Positions 43,195 to 51,415 of a stretch of DNA of 55,461 nucleotides are shown one piece after another. Under the pieces are notes generated by a model. The model was given only the letters and a program-made list of their open reading frames with translations, did not search any database and was not told where the DNA came from. Both the position numbers and the translations under genes were made by a program. Position 1 is the stretch's first letter. Every line of letters starts with the position of its first letter. The DNA is from Bacillota bacterium (GTDB lineage Bacteria > Bacillota > UBA4882 > UBA8346): assembly GCA_029553165.1 (NCBI GenBank), contig JAKPCT010000225.1, positions 1-55,461 of the forward strand, in the 5' to 3' direction.

Positions 43195-44796
43195 ATGCAA
43201 ATTACTTTTTGTGGAGCTGCTGAAACTGTAACCGGATCATGTTTTTTAATCACAACCAAACAAGCTAAATTTATTATTGACTGTGGCATGTTTCAGGGAA
43301 ACAAAGAAATTCGGCACTTGAATTTTCAGGATTTTCCCTTTAATCCGACAGAACTTGATTTCGTATTATTAACTCATGCACATATCGACCATTCGGGATT
43401 ACTTCCCAAATTGGTCCAGTTAGGTTTTGCTAATCCGATCTATGCGACAAAAGCTACTGTGGAATTATGCAAAATTTCATTGCCGGACTCGGGTCATATC
43501 CAGCAGATGGAGGCCGAATGGCGGAATCGTAAACGCTTGCGTCAAGGTTTAGAACCTGAAGAGCCTTTATATACGGTTAATGATGCCTTGGTAGCATTGC
43601 GTCATTTTGTCTCCAAAGATTATCATGAATTATTTGAACCGGTTCCCGGTATTAAGGTTAACTTTCTGGATGCAGGCCATATTTTAGGATCAGCGCTGAT
43701 CGAGATCTGGGTAACCGAAGATGGAGCGACTACTAAGTTAGTCTTTTCAGGCGATTTAGGTCAAAAAAATCAACCGATCATTCGTGACCCAAGTTATGTT
43801 CGTGATGCCGATTATATCATTATTGAATCAACGTATGGCAATCGTTTACACGAAGAACACCATAATAAAGTTGATTTATTAAAGAAGATTATTTTAGATA
43901 CAATCAGTGCGGGTGGTAACTTGATTATTCCTTCGTTTGCGATTGGGAGAACCCAAGATTTACTTTATCATATTAAAAATCTGTTACTGGCAGGGCAGCT
44001 TCCCCGTATACCGGTGTATATTGATAGTCCTATGGCTGTCTCTGTTACCGAAATCTATCATGATCATCCGGGATACTATGATGATGAAACATTGGCGATG
44101 CTTCGTTCCGGTGAAAATCCATTTGAATTCTCTGATTTGCATTTCGTTAAAACTGCTGAAGATTCAAAACAGTTAAATCAGATTGCCAAAGGCGCAATAA
44201 TCATTTCACCAAGCGGAATGTGTGAGGCAGGCCGAATATTACACCATTTAAAGCATAATCTCTGGCGTTCCGATTCGCATATTTTGTTTGTAGGTTATCA
44301 GGCTGAAGGGACATTGGGCAGAAGGCTGTTGGAAGGAGCCAAAGTTGTCAAGATAATGGGTGAAGAAGTTAATGTTCAGGCAATAATTCATTCGATTGAT
44401 GGTTTTTCGGCTCATGCTGATCAGAATGGCCTGATTGACTGGTTATCCGGTTTTGAACAAAGGGTTAAGGGGATTTTTATTGTCCATGGAGAACGTCAAT
44501 CACAACAGGAATTTGCAACCTTAATTCGGCGTAAATTTGGGGTTGATCCGGTTATCCCTAAATTGGGCGAGAGTTTTGTCCTCGACGAGGCGGCGCATCG
44601 TACGGTAGACAGTGTGGAACAGTTGCTTCATACCAAAAATTACGTATTGGAACGAACTGCATCTGACTTAGAGCATCTGGTATTATTGTTCCGCAATAAG
44701 ATTCGGAAGGCTGATTATGTTAATTCTGAAATTCAGCTTGAAGAGATTAAACAGTTGATTGTGGAGCTTGAGAATAAATTAAAAACAACTTCCTGA
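43195..44796 (+). CDS. Metallo-beta-lactamase/beta-CASP family RNA-processing exonuclease-like protein
   Basis: 533 residues. The MBL core has THAHIDHSGLLPKL (zinc motif 2), DAGHILGSALIEI and FSGDLGQKNQPIIRDP; the beta-CASP insert follows (IIPSFAIGRTQDLL..., SPSGMCEAGRILHHLK), closing with HSIDGFSAHADQNGLIDWL and VHGE. This arrangement is the YSH1/CPSF73-like prokaryotic group, nucleases acting on RNA. The C-terminal ~70 residues (from about 465) are an extra helical tail. ATG 43195 follows GGAGG at 43184-43188; the TTG at 43189 is less likely. Confidence 0.9.
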   Translation: MQITFCGAAETVTGSCFLITTKQAKFIIDCGMFQGNKEIRHLNFQDFPFNPTELDFVLLTHAHIDHSGLLPKLVQLGFANPIYATKATVELCKISLPDSGHIQQMEAEWRNRKRLRQGLEPEEPLYTVNDALVALRHFVSKDYHELFEPVPGIKVNFLDAGHILGSALIEIWVTEDGATTKLVFSGDLGQKNQPIIRDPSYVRDADYIIIESTYGNRLHEEHHNKVDLLKKIILDTISAGGNLIIPSFAIGRTQDLLYHIKNLLLAGQLPRIPVYIDSPMAVSVTEIYHDHPGYYDDETLAMLRSGENPFEFSDLHFVKTAEDSKQLNQIAKGAIIISPSGMCEAGRILHHLKHNLWRSDSHILFVGYQAEGTLGRRLLEGAKVVKIMGEEVNVQAIIHSIDGFSAHADQNGLIDWLSGFEQRVKGIFIVHGERQSQQEFATLIRRKFGVDPVIPKLGESFVLDEAAHRTVDSVEQLLHTKNYVLERTASDLEHLVLLFRNKIRKADYVNSEIQLEEIKQLIVELENKLKTTS

Positions 44797-44823
44797 AATT
44801 TTTAGAAAAAAACCGAAAATCTT

Positions 44824-44853
44824 TTGCCAGACCTCCGCTTCTTATCATATGAT
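44824..44853 (+). promoter_or_regulatory. Promoter of the AdoMetDC-like gene
   Basis: TTGCCA at 44824-44829 and TATGAT at 44848-44853 with an 18-base spacer, 34 bases before the ATG at 44888. Confidence 0.6.
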
Positions 44854-44887
44854 ATAGCAGTGAAACCAAAGGGAGGAAATCTGGGGA

Positions 44888-45241
44888 ATGGGATTTGCTA
44901 CGCATTTTATGGCCGACCTTTATATGTGTCAAAACCAGCTATGGTTGGCGCCTTTTGAGTTTATGGAGAATATTCGCAATTTAGCCAGTTTTAAGAATAT
45001 TGCTGATTTTGAATGGGTTTTTCAATCAATTGAACCAAACCGAATTAGGATCAGTGGAGAATTTGCTGATTCGTTCATTTTGATTCAGGTGTTTCCGGGG
45101 CAAAATTTTTTAACGATTGATCTCTTTTCCTGGCAGCCTAAAGTTGATATTAAAAACTTCAGTGAAGCATTGATTGAAATTTTTGCTCCGCAGGTCGTTG
45201 CTACCGAGTCTAAGGTACGGGCGGAGCATTTGCAGGACTAA
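44888..45241 (+). CDS. S-adenosylmethionine decarboxylase-like protein lacking catalytic residues
   Basis: 117 residues, close to prokaryotic AdoMet decarboxylase proenzyme (SpeH, about 125). The alignable parts are THFMADLYMCQNQL against the usual HLxxDxYxC, ADSFILIQVFPGQNFLTIDLFSW against ESHxxIHTWPEx-x-y-aaiDxFTC, and the helix after it. By that reading the cleavage/pyruvoyl Ser is kept (Ser62), but the processing His is Gln67 and the proton-donor Cys is replaced (Ser81-Trp82). It therefore probably does not decarboxylate AdoMet in the known way and may be a binding or regulatory relative. No speE partner gene is nearby. Confidence 0.65.
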   Translation: MGFATHFMADLYMCQNQLWLAPFEFMENIRNLASFKNIADFEWVFQSIEPNRIRISGEFADSFILIQVFPGQNFLTIDLFSWQPKVDIKNFSEALIEIFAPQVVATESKVRAEHLQD

Positions 45242-45307
45242 AAAGTTTGAAAGATCTAATGAAGATTTGTTTTTATAAAGTTTATTAAAATTATTTTTTA
45301 TTAGCAG

Positions 45308-45330
45308 AAGCCGAAAATTTCGGCTTTTTG
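45308..45330 (+). terminator. Terminator after the AdoMetDC-like gene
   Basis: AAGCCG at 45308-45313 pairs with CGGCTT at 45321-45326 with A/T pairs extending into the loop, followed by TTTTTG. Confidence 0.75.
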
Positions 45331-45355
45331 TTTAGATTGTTTAATATTGGATTTC

Positions 45356-45511
45356 ATGAACTATTGCACTTGCGCTGTAGAAATAAATGGCGAGATCTCT
45401 GCTTTGACATACATTAAAGAGGACGAGCAAATTTGGTTGGAGCTTCGAGTGGTTTCAAAAATTAGCGAAGAATTGGAGAAGAAACTTAGGATTTTAGGCT
45501 ATTCAAATTAG
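45356..45511 (+). CDS. Possible small ORF, hypothetical
   Basis: 51 residues starting MNYCTCAVEINGE and ending EELEKKLRILGYSN, with a balanced, protein-like composition. It lacks a clear ribosome site (only GGA before the ATG) and stands directly behind a terminator. It may be a gene fragment. Of the 427 bases between 45241 and 45669 it is the only coding-like stretch. Confidence 0.35.
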   Translation: MNYCTCAVEINGEISALTYIKEDEQIWLELRVVSKISEELEKKLRILGYSN

Positions 45512-45553
45512 TTTTCGAAATTGGGACTGAAGGATGTGTGTGAAAATTAGGGG

Positions 45554-45582
45554 TTGACAAAATCGTTTGTTAATATTAAATT
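45554..45582 (+). promoter_or_regulatory. Probable promoter of the 45.7-47.8 kb genes
   Basis: A perfect TTGACA at 45554-45559 and TAAATT at 45577-45582 with a 17-base spacer, about 95 bases before the first ORF. Confidence 0.5.
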
Positions 45583-45677
45583 GATAATAACAGCATGATG
45601 AAATATGTATCATTTCCAGGCCCGGACGTTTCTGAAGCGGTTTTGTGGAGGAAGGAAGATAGTGTAAGGTGAAGCAA

Positions 45678-45923
45678 ATGAATGAGCTATTAATTGATGA
45701 TGTATTTTTTAAAACCAATTTTGAGGAATATCGGATTTCTTATGAGGTATTGAGCGGGATTCGTTCACTGGAAGCGGAAGACGAACCGGTTAGTGATTGG
45801 CTTTGGCAACACTATCAAATTAAGATTGAGTATTTATATAAAGGAAGATGTATTCAGGTTGAGCACGGTCATTATTTAGAAGGAATTATCTTATATATCA
45901 CAAAAGATTGTTGCCCAAGTTAA
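45678..45923 (+). CDS. Hypothetical protein, probably frameshifted near its 3' end
   Basis: 81 residues as read, from ATG 45678 with AAGG upstream (GTG 45669 possible). Cytoplasmic, acidic, with IKIEYLYKGRCIQVEHGHYLEG in the middle; I recognise no family. The last eight residues look out of frame: at about 45897 the +1 frame continues coherently (SQKIVAQVKQELLKQFHFDG...) to a stop at 45990, overlapping the next ORF. A single-base change or ribosomal shift near 45890-45900 would give a protein of about 104 residues. Confidence 0.55.
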   Translation: MNELLIDDVFFKTNFEEYRISYEVLSGIRSLEAEDEPVSDWLWQHYQIKIEYLYKGRCIQVEHGHYLEGIILYITKDCCPS

Positions 45924-45952
45924 GCAGGAATTATTAAAACAATTTCATTTCG

Positions 45953-46309
45953 ATGGAATTGACTCCGCTAAACATCAAATGGGGAATAACTCCGGATAAA
46001 GCGATTCGCTTTGTAAAATTAGAAGATGAATTGAGAAAGCAAGTTGACCATTTTATTTATGATCTTCTCAAAAAGGAAGTAAGGCAATTGGGGGCGGATT
46101 TAAGATTTACCGGTTTCAAATTAGCCAGACACTGGAATCAGGAATACGAATATCGGGTCTGTTATCCTAATGAGAATGAATTAAAGCAACATAATGACAA
46201 TGGTGCTAATCAGGCTTTAATATCCCGTTTGAAAGCATTAATCTGCAAAAATAATTATTTCGGAATCTATAATGATAATGTTCCATCGGTACGTTTTATA
46301 GCAGAGTGA
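45953..46309 (+). CDS. Hypothetical protein
   Basis: 118 residues beginning MELTPLNIKWGITPDKAIRFVKLEDEL, with a mixed helix and strand composition and no membrane segment. No family recognised. It has no clear ribosome site, which fits translational coupling to the preceding, frameshifted ORF that would overlap its start. The ankyrin gene follows after 34 bases. Confidence 0.6.
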   Translation: MELTPLNIKWGITPDKAIRFVKLEDELRKQVDHFIYDLLKKEVRQLGADLRFTGFKLARHWNQEYEYRVCYPNENELKQHNDNGANQALISRLKALICKNNYFGIYNDNVPSVRFIAE

Positions 46310-46343
46310 ATATCAAAATTTTAAATTTGAGGAGGACTAACAA

Positions 46344-47834
46344 ATGACTAAACTCAATACTCAGGTGAAAGAATGGTTTCAAGCGTGTCTGGCTGAAGAT
46401 TTGGAGAGTTTAAAAAAGATGATTGATGCAGGATTTCCAGTTGATCAGCTAGATGAAGAAGGAGATTCTGCCTTACATATTGCCTCTGCCCGTAATAACA
46501 TAGCCATGATCGAACTTCTGCTTGAAAATGGTGCATCAATCGAAATTGAACATGGTACTTCTAATGAACACCCGTTGCATTTTGCATGTGCTGTAGGTTC
46601 GAAAGAAGCTGCTGAAGTGTTAATCGAGAAAGGTGCAGATTTAAATGCGAGGGATAATATTGGGAATACTCCCTTTCATAATGCCTGTGGTTTTGGGAAA
46701 ATTCAACTGGTTAAACTGATGCTGGAAAAAGGAGTTGATATTGATATTAAGGGCTGTCAGGGGTTAACCGGAATTTTATTTGCTACCATGAGCGGACATT
46801 TAGAGGTAGTTGATTTTCTGATTGAAGCTGGCGCCGACCTGGATGTAGAAGTTAAGTTGGATGGGGAGTTAAAAGATATTACTGAAATAGCTTTTGACTA
46901 TGATCAGACTGAGATAATTAAGTTTTTGTTGGAAAAATGGGATGGAGCCGACATGGAATTGCTTTTGAAGAAATATTGTTATAATAATGATCAAGAGATG
47001 GTGGCTTACCTTTTGGATCGTGGCGGTGATATTGAGACTAAAAATATTGTTTATAACAGCACTCTGGTCCAAATAGCCTGTGCAAAGAAGTATTGGGACC
47101 TGGCAACAATGTTAATCAACCGAGGGGCAGAAGTCGATCTTCAAGATTACATTGGAAGAACACCCTTACATTATGCATGCTTTTTTAAGGAAAATTTACA
47201 ATTAGTAGAATTACTCTTGAATAATGGTGCCCAGCTTGATATTACGGATCAAAACGGGGGTAGTCCGTTGCATTGTGCCTGCAGTGGTAAAGAAGAATGT
47301 TTTGAGATTGTTAAATTGCTCGTTGAGCGTGGTGCTGATGTAAATCAAACTGATAATAAAGGCTTGACTCCGCTTAATTGCGCTTGTGCCCGGGGTTATA
47401 CTGATACGGTAAGATTCTTATTAGATCAAGGTACTGATGTTAACATAGTTTATTCTAACGGGGAGACAGTACTGGATTGTGCTTGTATTTTTGGCAATCA
47501 GACCTTTGCCCGCTGGATTATTGACAAAGGCGCAGATGTCAATCATCAAAATGAATTAGGACTAACACCATTAATGAACGCCATTAAGCACGGACATCCG
47601 GAGATGTTGGAGTTACTGGTGGAAAAGGGCGCGGATCTCTTTATTAAAGATTATGTTGGTAACAATTTGTTACATTATGCTTGCTATCATGGATGTTATG
47701 ATGCAGCAAAATTCCTGATTGGACAAGGGCTTCCGGTGAATGAACTGAATGAAGTTGGTGAGACTCCATTAAGCGGAGCTGAAAAAAATGGCCATAAAAG
47801 GATTATACAATTACTTGAAGAGAGCCTGAAATAA
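46344..47834 (+). CDS. Ankyrin-repeat protein
   Basis: 496 residues made almost entirely of ankyrin repeats of about 33 residues, roughly 13 from residue 38 to the end, of the form x-G-x-T/S-P-L-H-x-A-C...LL-x-x-GA-D/I. The repeats around 175-235 are degenerate. The conserved Ala at position 10 is mostly followed by Cys (HFACAVG, HNACGFG, HYACFFK, HCACSG, NCACARG), an unusual uniformity that suggests internal duplication. No signal peptide, so a cytoplasmic protein-binding scaffold. GGAGGA lies upstream of ATG 46344. The partner is unknown; such proteins frequently sit in toxin-immunity or effector regions. Confidence 0.92.
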   Translation: MTKLNTQVKEWFQACLAEDLESLKKMIDAGFPVDQLDEEGDSALHIASARNNIAMIELLLENGASIEIEHGTSNEHPLHFACAVGSKEAAEVLIEKGADLNARDNIGNTPFHNACGFGKIQLVKLMLEKGVDIDIKGCQGLTGILFATMSGHLEVVDFLIEAGADLDVEVKLDGELKDITEIAFDYDQTEIIKFLLEKWDGADMELLLKKYCYNNDQEMVAYLLDRGGDIETKNIVYNSTLVQIACAKKYWDLATMLINRGAEVDLQDYIGRTPLHYACFFKENLQLVELLLNNGAQLDITDQNGGSPLHCACSGKEECFEIVKLLVERGADVNQTDNKGLTPLNCACARGYTDTVRFLLDQGTDVNIVYSNGETVLDCACIFGNQTFARWIIDKGADVNHQNELGLTPLMNAIKHGHPEMLELLVEKGADLFIKDYVGNNLLHYACYHGCYDAAKFLIGQGLPVNELNEVGETPLSGAEKNGHKRIIQLLEESLK

Positions 47835-47871
47835 AAGATATTAAATCATAAGAAAGCTGGGATGTCATTAC

Positions 47872-48414
47872 ATGGCATATCTCCAAGAAGGAAAATTAAA
47901 TCATAATTTACACTTTGTCAGTGAAAAGTTATTGAGCATTATTCCTGGGCCGGAGACAGTGGAATGGGCCGAAGACAGTCAGATGCTTTTTGACATTGCT
48001 GAATACCCTCTGGAAGAAATCCGGAATCTCTTTAATAATCTTGAGAATACCAAATTGATTAAAGACGGACGAGGGGATTGGTACAATTATCTGTGGGAGT
48101 GGCAAAAGGGACAAAGCATAATTAGATTTGATTTTTCAACCATGTTTGATATTGAAGGTAATGAAACATTATGGGGCGGTTCATCTTTATACACCGATTG
48201 TTTGTTCTCGGATCTGATTGACTTTTGGTTGAATTTGAGAAGATTTTGTCCCCGGATTTGGCTGCATGATTGGCAATGTAATATTTATAGTCCCAACGCT
48301 TTCATCCGGGAGTATGCATTGCCAATCCTGGAGCAGTCTGCGGTTGACGGTCAACATTTTCGTTCTTTGAAGTTACAAGAGGAAATGAACGTTTTAAAAT
48401 CATTGATACTATAA
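47872..48414 (+). CDS. Hypothetical protein
   Basis: 180 residues, acidic and rich in Trp and aromatic residues (YNYLWEWQKGQSIIRFDFST, FWLNLRRFCPRIWLHDWQCNIY). No signal peptide or membrane helix. I do not recognise a family. It follows the ankyrin gene by 37 bases and is probably in the same transcript. A small aromatic protein next to an ankyrin scaffold could be its partner or an immunity-type protein, but nothing in the sequence proves it. Confidence 0.65.
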   Translation: MAYLQEGKLNHNLHFVSEKLLSIIPGPETVEWAEDSQMLFDIAEYPLEEIRNLFNNLENTKLIKDGRGDWYNYLWEWQKGQSIIRFDFSTMFDIEGNETLWGGSSLYTDCLFSDLIDFWLNLRRFCPRIWLHDWQCNIYSPNAFIREYALPILEQSAVDGQHFRSLKLQEEMNVLKSLIL

Positions 48415-48532
48415 CCGGCAAGTGTCACGCCCGGGATTAAGTTTCAAAAAAAGTTTTAGCAATTGAAAGTGATAGGGAATGATATTACAATTTTATTAGA
48501 ATTGATTTACAATAAAATGAGAGGTGTAAATT

Positions 48533-49146
48533 ATGGCTAAGCCATTAGTCTTTAATGTCAATGGGGTTGAATGTGCTTTCGATATTGCCAAGCTGGACCG
48601 CAAAAAGCTTTATGGGTGGAAAAGCGTGGTGGCATTTGACAGCAATGGCAATGAATGTCTCAAAATGGATTTGGATCAAACCGGTTCATTTATTATCCCG
48701 CCTGGTGGGAAAGGATTAGGGATTATCGATCTTCAAGGAAATTGGGTAGATAAAAGCCAGTTGATTGCACTTTTGGATGATGGCTCTCCGGCGCAATTGG
48801 TTCCCAGTTCTTTTGAGACGCCGGTAGAATTGAAACAGACGGTAACGATTGAGGAGTTTTTGGACTATAACATCGATTATGTCTATGTGATGGATCCGGT
48901 CGGTTCCAGTCAGGAGTTGCTGGATTTAGTTAAAAAACCGATGGGATTTATTGTTTTGAGTTTAACTACCGGACTGACTATGAAGGCTCAACCGCATTTT
49001 TGGTAGAGAGTAAGGACAAGTTATATCTGTTGGTTGGCTCCAAAAATGAATTTGAATTTATCGGGTTGGCAGAAGCCGCTGAGATTAACCTGGAAGAGGA
49101 GTCGGAAGGGTTTGATGAAGACGACCTTGACTTTAATATGATGTAG
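48533..49146 (+). pseudogene. Hypothetical protein gene with a -1 frameshift in a T-run (about 48954-48957)
   Basis: ATG 48533 with GAGAGGTG upstream starts a frame that stops at 49006 after 157 residues. Near its end the coding signal moves to another frame: after GFIV the frame carrying FEFNYRTDYEGSTAFLVE continues for about 60 residues, ending in an acidic tail EGFDEDDLDFNMM at 49146, eleven bases before the next gene. Adding one T to the TTTT at 48954-48957 would join the two into about 204 residues. The protein is beta-rich with no recognised family. It is the first gene of a tight trio with the 49157 gene and the ligase. Cause: recent mutation, sequence error, or a programmed shift. Confidence 0.75.
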
Positions 49147-49156
49147 GAGGCCAAAA

Positions 49157-49858
49157 ATGCGTACAATTAATATTGCAAATGAGAAAAAACGTGATGCTGC
49201 AGTCAGTTTTGATATTAAGAAAACTAAACGCCGGGTGGAGTTCTTTTTGGCTGATGGTTCGCCACGGAAAAATATTAAAATTTTGAAGTGTACGATTGAT
49301 CAGGATCTTCCGGCATTATTACAAAAATACGGAGCATTGGAAAATCTTACTGACGAGCTGATCAAGGGTGATCCGGAGGTTGATCTGGAACATACCGGAC
49401 TAATGCTTGAGGATACCCGCAGAATTTATGTTACTCAAGACAATCAACTGCTTTACGGAGTAGATCTTTATGAGATCATTCATAATCCGGATGGCTCGGA
49501 GAAAGAACGGCAATATTATACACCAAAACTCTCCAATATCAATAAGGAGCTGCCGATCCTCTGCACGGGAAAGAAATTTCCAAAAGCACAAGCAGTTAAA
49601 CGGTTTATTTTTTCCAGGAAGTATCAGATTAAACATATTAATGGTCTGACATATGACTTTCTCTATGAGATCGCTAAAGATCTTGATACCACTCAAACCA
49701 TGATGTTGGTAGGTGGCGGTAAAAACGGCGCTGAACCGTTGATTATGAGGGATGGTGGCACACCTTACCGCGGTTTTTTAGAAGGCAGGGTTAATGGTGA
49801 TAAATATTGTTTGATTTTACATCTTACCAATCTCGAACTCAAGGAGGTTACCGGATGA
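49157..49858 (+). CDS. Hypothetical protein, ligase-associated
   Basis: 233 residues, mixed alpha/beta, cytoplasmic. It begins MRTINIANEKKRDAAVSFDI and contains two hydrophilic halves; no motif I can assign. Its stop overlaps the ATG of the ligase gene by four bases (ATGA) and it begins eleven bases after the frameshifted gene, so the three products are likely to be made together and to act in one pathway. GGAGG at 49146-49150 precedes its ATG. Confidence 0.75.
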   Translation: MRTINIANEKKRDAAVSFDIKKTKRRVEFFLADGSPRKNIKILKCTIDQDLPALLQKYGALENLTDELIKGDPEVDLEHTGLMLEDTRRIYVTQDNQLLYGVDLYEIIHNPDGSEKERQYYTPKLSNINKELPILCTGKKFPKAQAVKRFIFSRKYQIKHINGLTYDFLYEIAKDLDTTQTMMLVGGGKNGAEPLIMRDGGTPYRGFLEGRVNGDKYCLILHLTNLELKEVTG

Positions 49859-51285
49859 AGCTCGATCTTGACAAAATGCAGAACACAAATGGATATTTCC
49901 AAGGCGACTTGGAATGTGTTGCAGAGACTTTGCGTAACTTACCGTTTGAATATAAAAAGCGTCTTTCTCAAAGTTTTTTGGCTATTCTTCCGGAACAGAT
50001 CAACTACCGGGTCAGCGGGACAACATTTTATGTCTCTAAAAAATTGGATGGTCATTTGCAATTACTGGTGTTCAATGGCGAACAGGCTTATATCATTGGC
50101 CGGGGCGGCATCGTCAGGACCGGACTGCCCTGCCTGGAGCAGGCTGTTAGCAGTTTTCGGGAAAAAGGAATTACTTCTTTGATTGCTGCTGCTGAATTGT
50201 ATTATTTCAAGGAAGATGGTCGCAGCCGGGTTTATGATGTAACTTCCGCGCTTGCCGATCAAGATCGCCTCTCCAACCTGCGGCTGGCCTGTTTTGATCT
50301 TTTGGAGCTGGATGGTGAATCGTTCAAGACTGTTAGTTATGAGAATGTGTATCAGAAACTGGCGGCACTGTTACCGGTGACCGGACCGGTCCACCTGATT
50401 CCGACTACGGTTGTTAAGAGTAAAGAGCAAATCAGCCAATTATTTGAGAAATGGGTTGGGGAAGAAGGACATGAAGGGCTTGTTGTCCGCAGTGAGTTGG
50501 CGGTAATATTTAAGATTAAACCCAAGTATACCTTTGATGCAGTTGTTATTGGATATGCAGAGGGTATCAATGAACATAAAGGAAAGGTAAAATCATTGTT
50601 GCTTGCTTTCCGCAAGGGTGAGCTGTATCAAGTGGGCGGTAAAGTCGGTAATATTCCGGAGGAAGACCGTCAAAAACTTTATGATATTTTCTCGCAGAAA
50701 CATGTTGCGTCCCGGTTTATTGAGACTGATAATGAAGGAATCGCTTTTCATATGGTTGAACCGGATACCGTTATTGAAGTTAGTTGCAATGATCTGATTA
50801 CCGAGTCCAGTAATGGCAAGCCGTTGCTCAACCAAGTTTTGGCATTTTCTGACTCGGTTTACACGCTACAGCAGACGGTTCCGGGAGTTAGGTTTATCAA
50901 TTTGGTTTGGGAAAGGATCCGTGATGATAAGCTTAACCATGAAACTGAGGTGGGTTTTGCCCAGATCAACGATTTGGTTGAACTGCCGAATGTTACCCAA
51001 GTGACAGCCCAATTACCGTCGAGTCAGTTAATCTTTCGGGAAGTTTACCAAAAGGTTGTTAAAGACAAAGTAATGGTCCAGAAATTCTTAGTCTGGAAAA
51101 CCAATAAAGAGACACTCGATTCCCGTTATCCGGCTTATGTCATGCACTATACCAATTTTAGTTCTCAACGCAAGACACCGCTGGAACGCGAAGTCCGGAT
51201 TTCAAACAGTGAAGAGCAGATCATGGCCTTGGTTAAAGATTTTATTGCTGCAAATGTTAAGAGCGGTTGGAATTTGGTAAATTGA
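49855..51285 (+). CDS. ATP-dependent DNA/RNA ligase-like nucleotidyltransferase
   Basis: 476 residues from ATG 49855 (AAGGAGG at 49841-49847). The ligase motifs are in order: KKLDGHL (motif I, adenylated Lys63 in K-x-D-G), LACFDLLELDG (motif III), HEGLVVRS (motif IV) and FKIKPKYTFDAVVIGY (motif V with K-x-K). An OB-like region follows. The N-terminal ~60 residues and C-terminal ~130 are not found in small ligases such as LigC or T4 DNA ligase as I know them. The main replicative ligase of Firmicutes is NAD-dependent LigA, so this is an accessory enzyme for DNA or RNA repair. Substrate cannot be read from sequence. Confidence 0.85.
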   Translation: MKLDLDKMQNTNGYFQGDLECVAETLRNLPFEYKKRLSQSFLAILPEQINYRVSGTTFYVSKKLDGHLQLLVFNGEQAYIIGRGGIVRTGLPCLEQAVSSFREKGITSLIAAAELYYFKEDGRSRVYDVTSALADQDRLSNLRLACFDLLELDGESFKTVSYENVYQKLAALLPVTGPVHLIPTTVVKSKEQISQLFEKWVGEEGHEGLVVRSELAVIFKIKPKYTFDAVVIGYAEGINEHKGKVKSLLLAFRKGELYQVGGKVGNIPEEDRQKLYDIFSQKHVASRFIETDNEGIAFHMVEPDTVIEVSCNDLITESSNGKPLLNQVLAFSDSVYTLQQTVPGVRFINLVWERIRDDKLNHETEVGFAQINDLVELPNVTQVTAQLPSSQLIFREVYQKVVKDKVMVQKFLVWKTNKETLDSRYPAYVMHYTNFSSQRKTPLEREVRISNSEEQIMALVKDFIAANVKSGWNLVN

Positions 51286-51415
51286 TAATAAACGGTTGTA
51301 GAGGAGAGGAAACCAGGATTCTGCAATTGAAATAGAAGAGATCGAGCGCTATAAAATACGAACAAGATTAGGGGCAGTATGTGTTTGTGAAAACGGTTCA
51401 GAGAGTGGTGAATTA

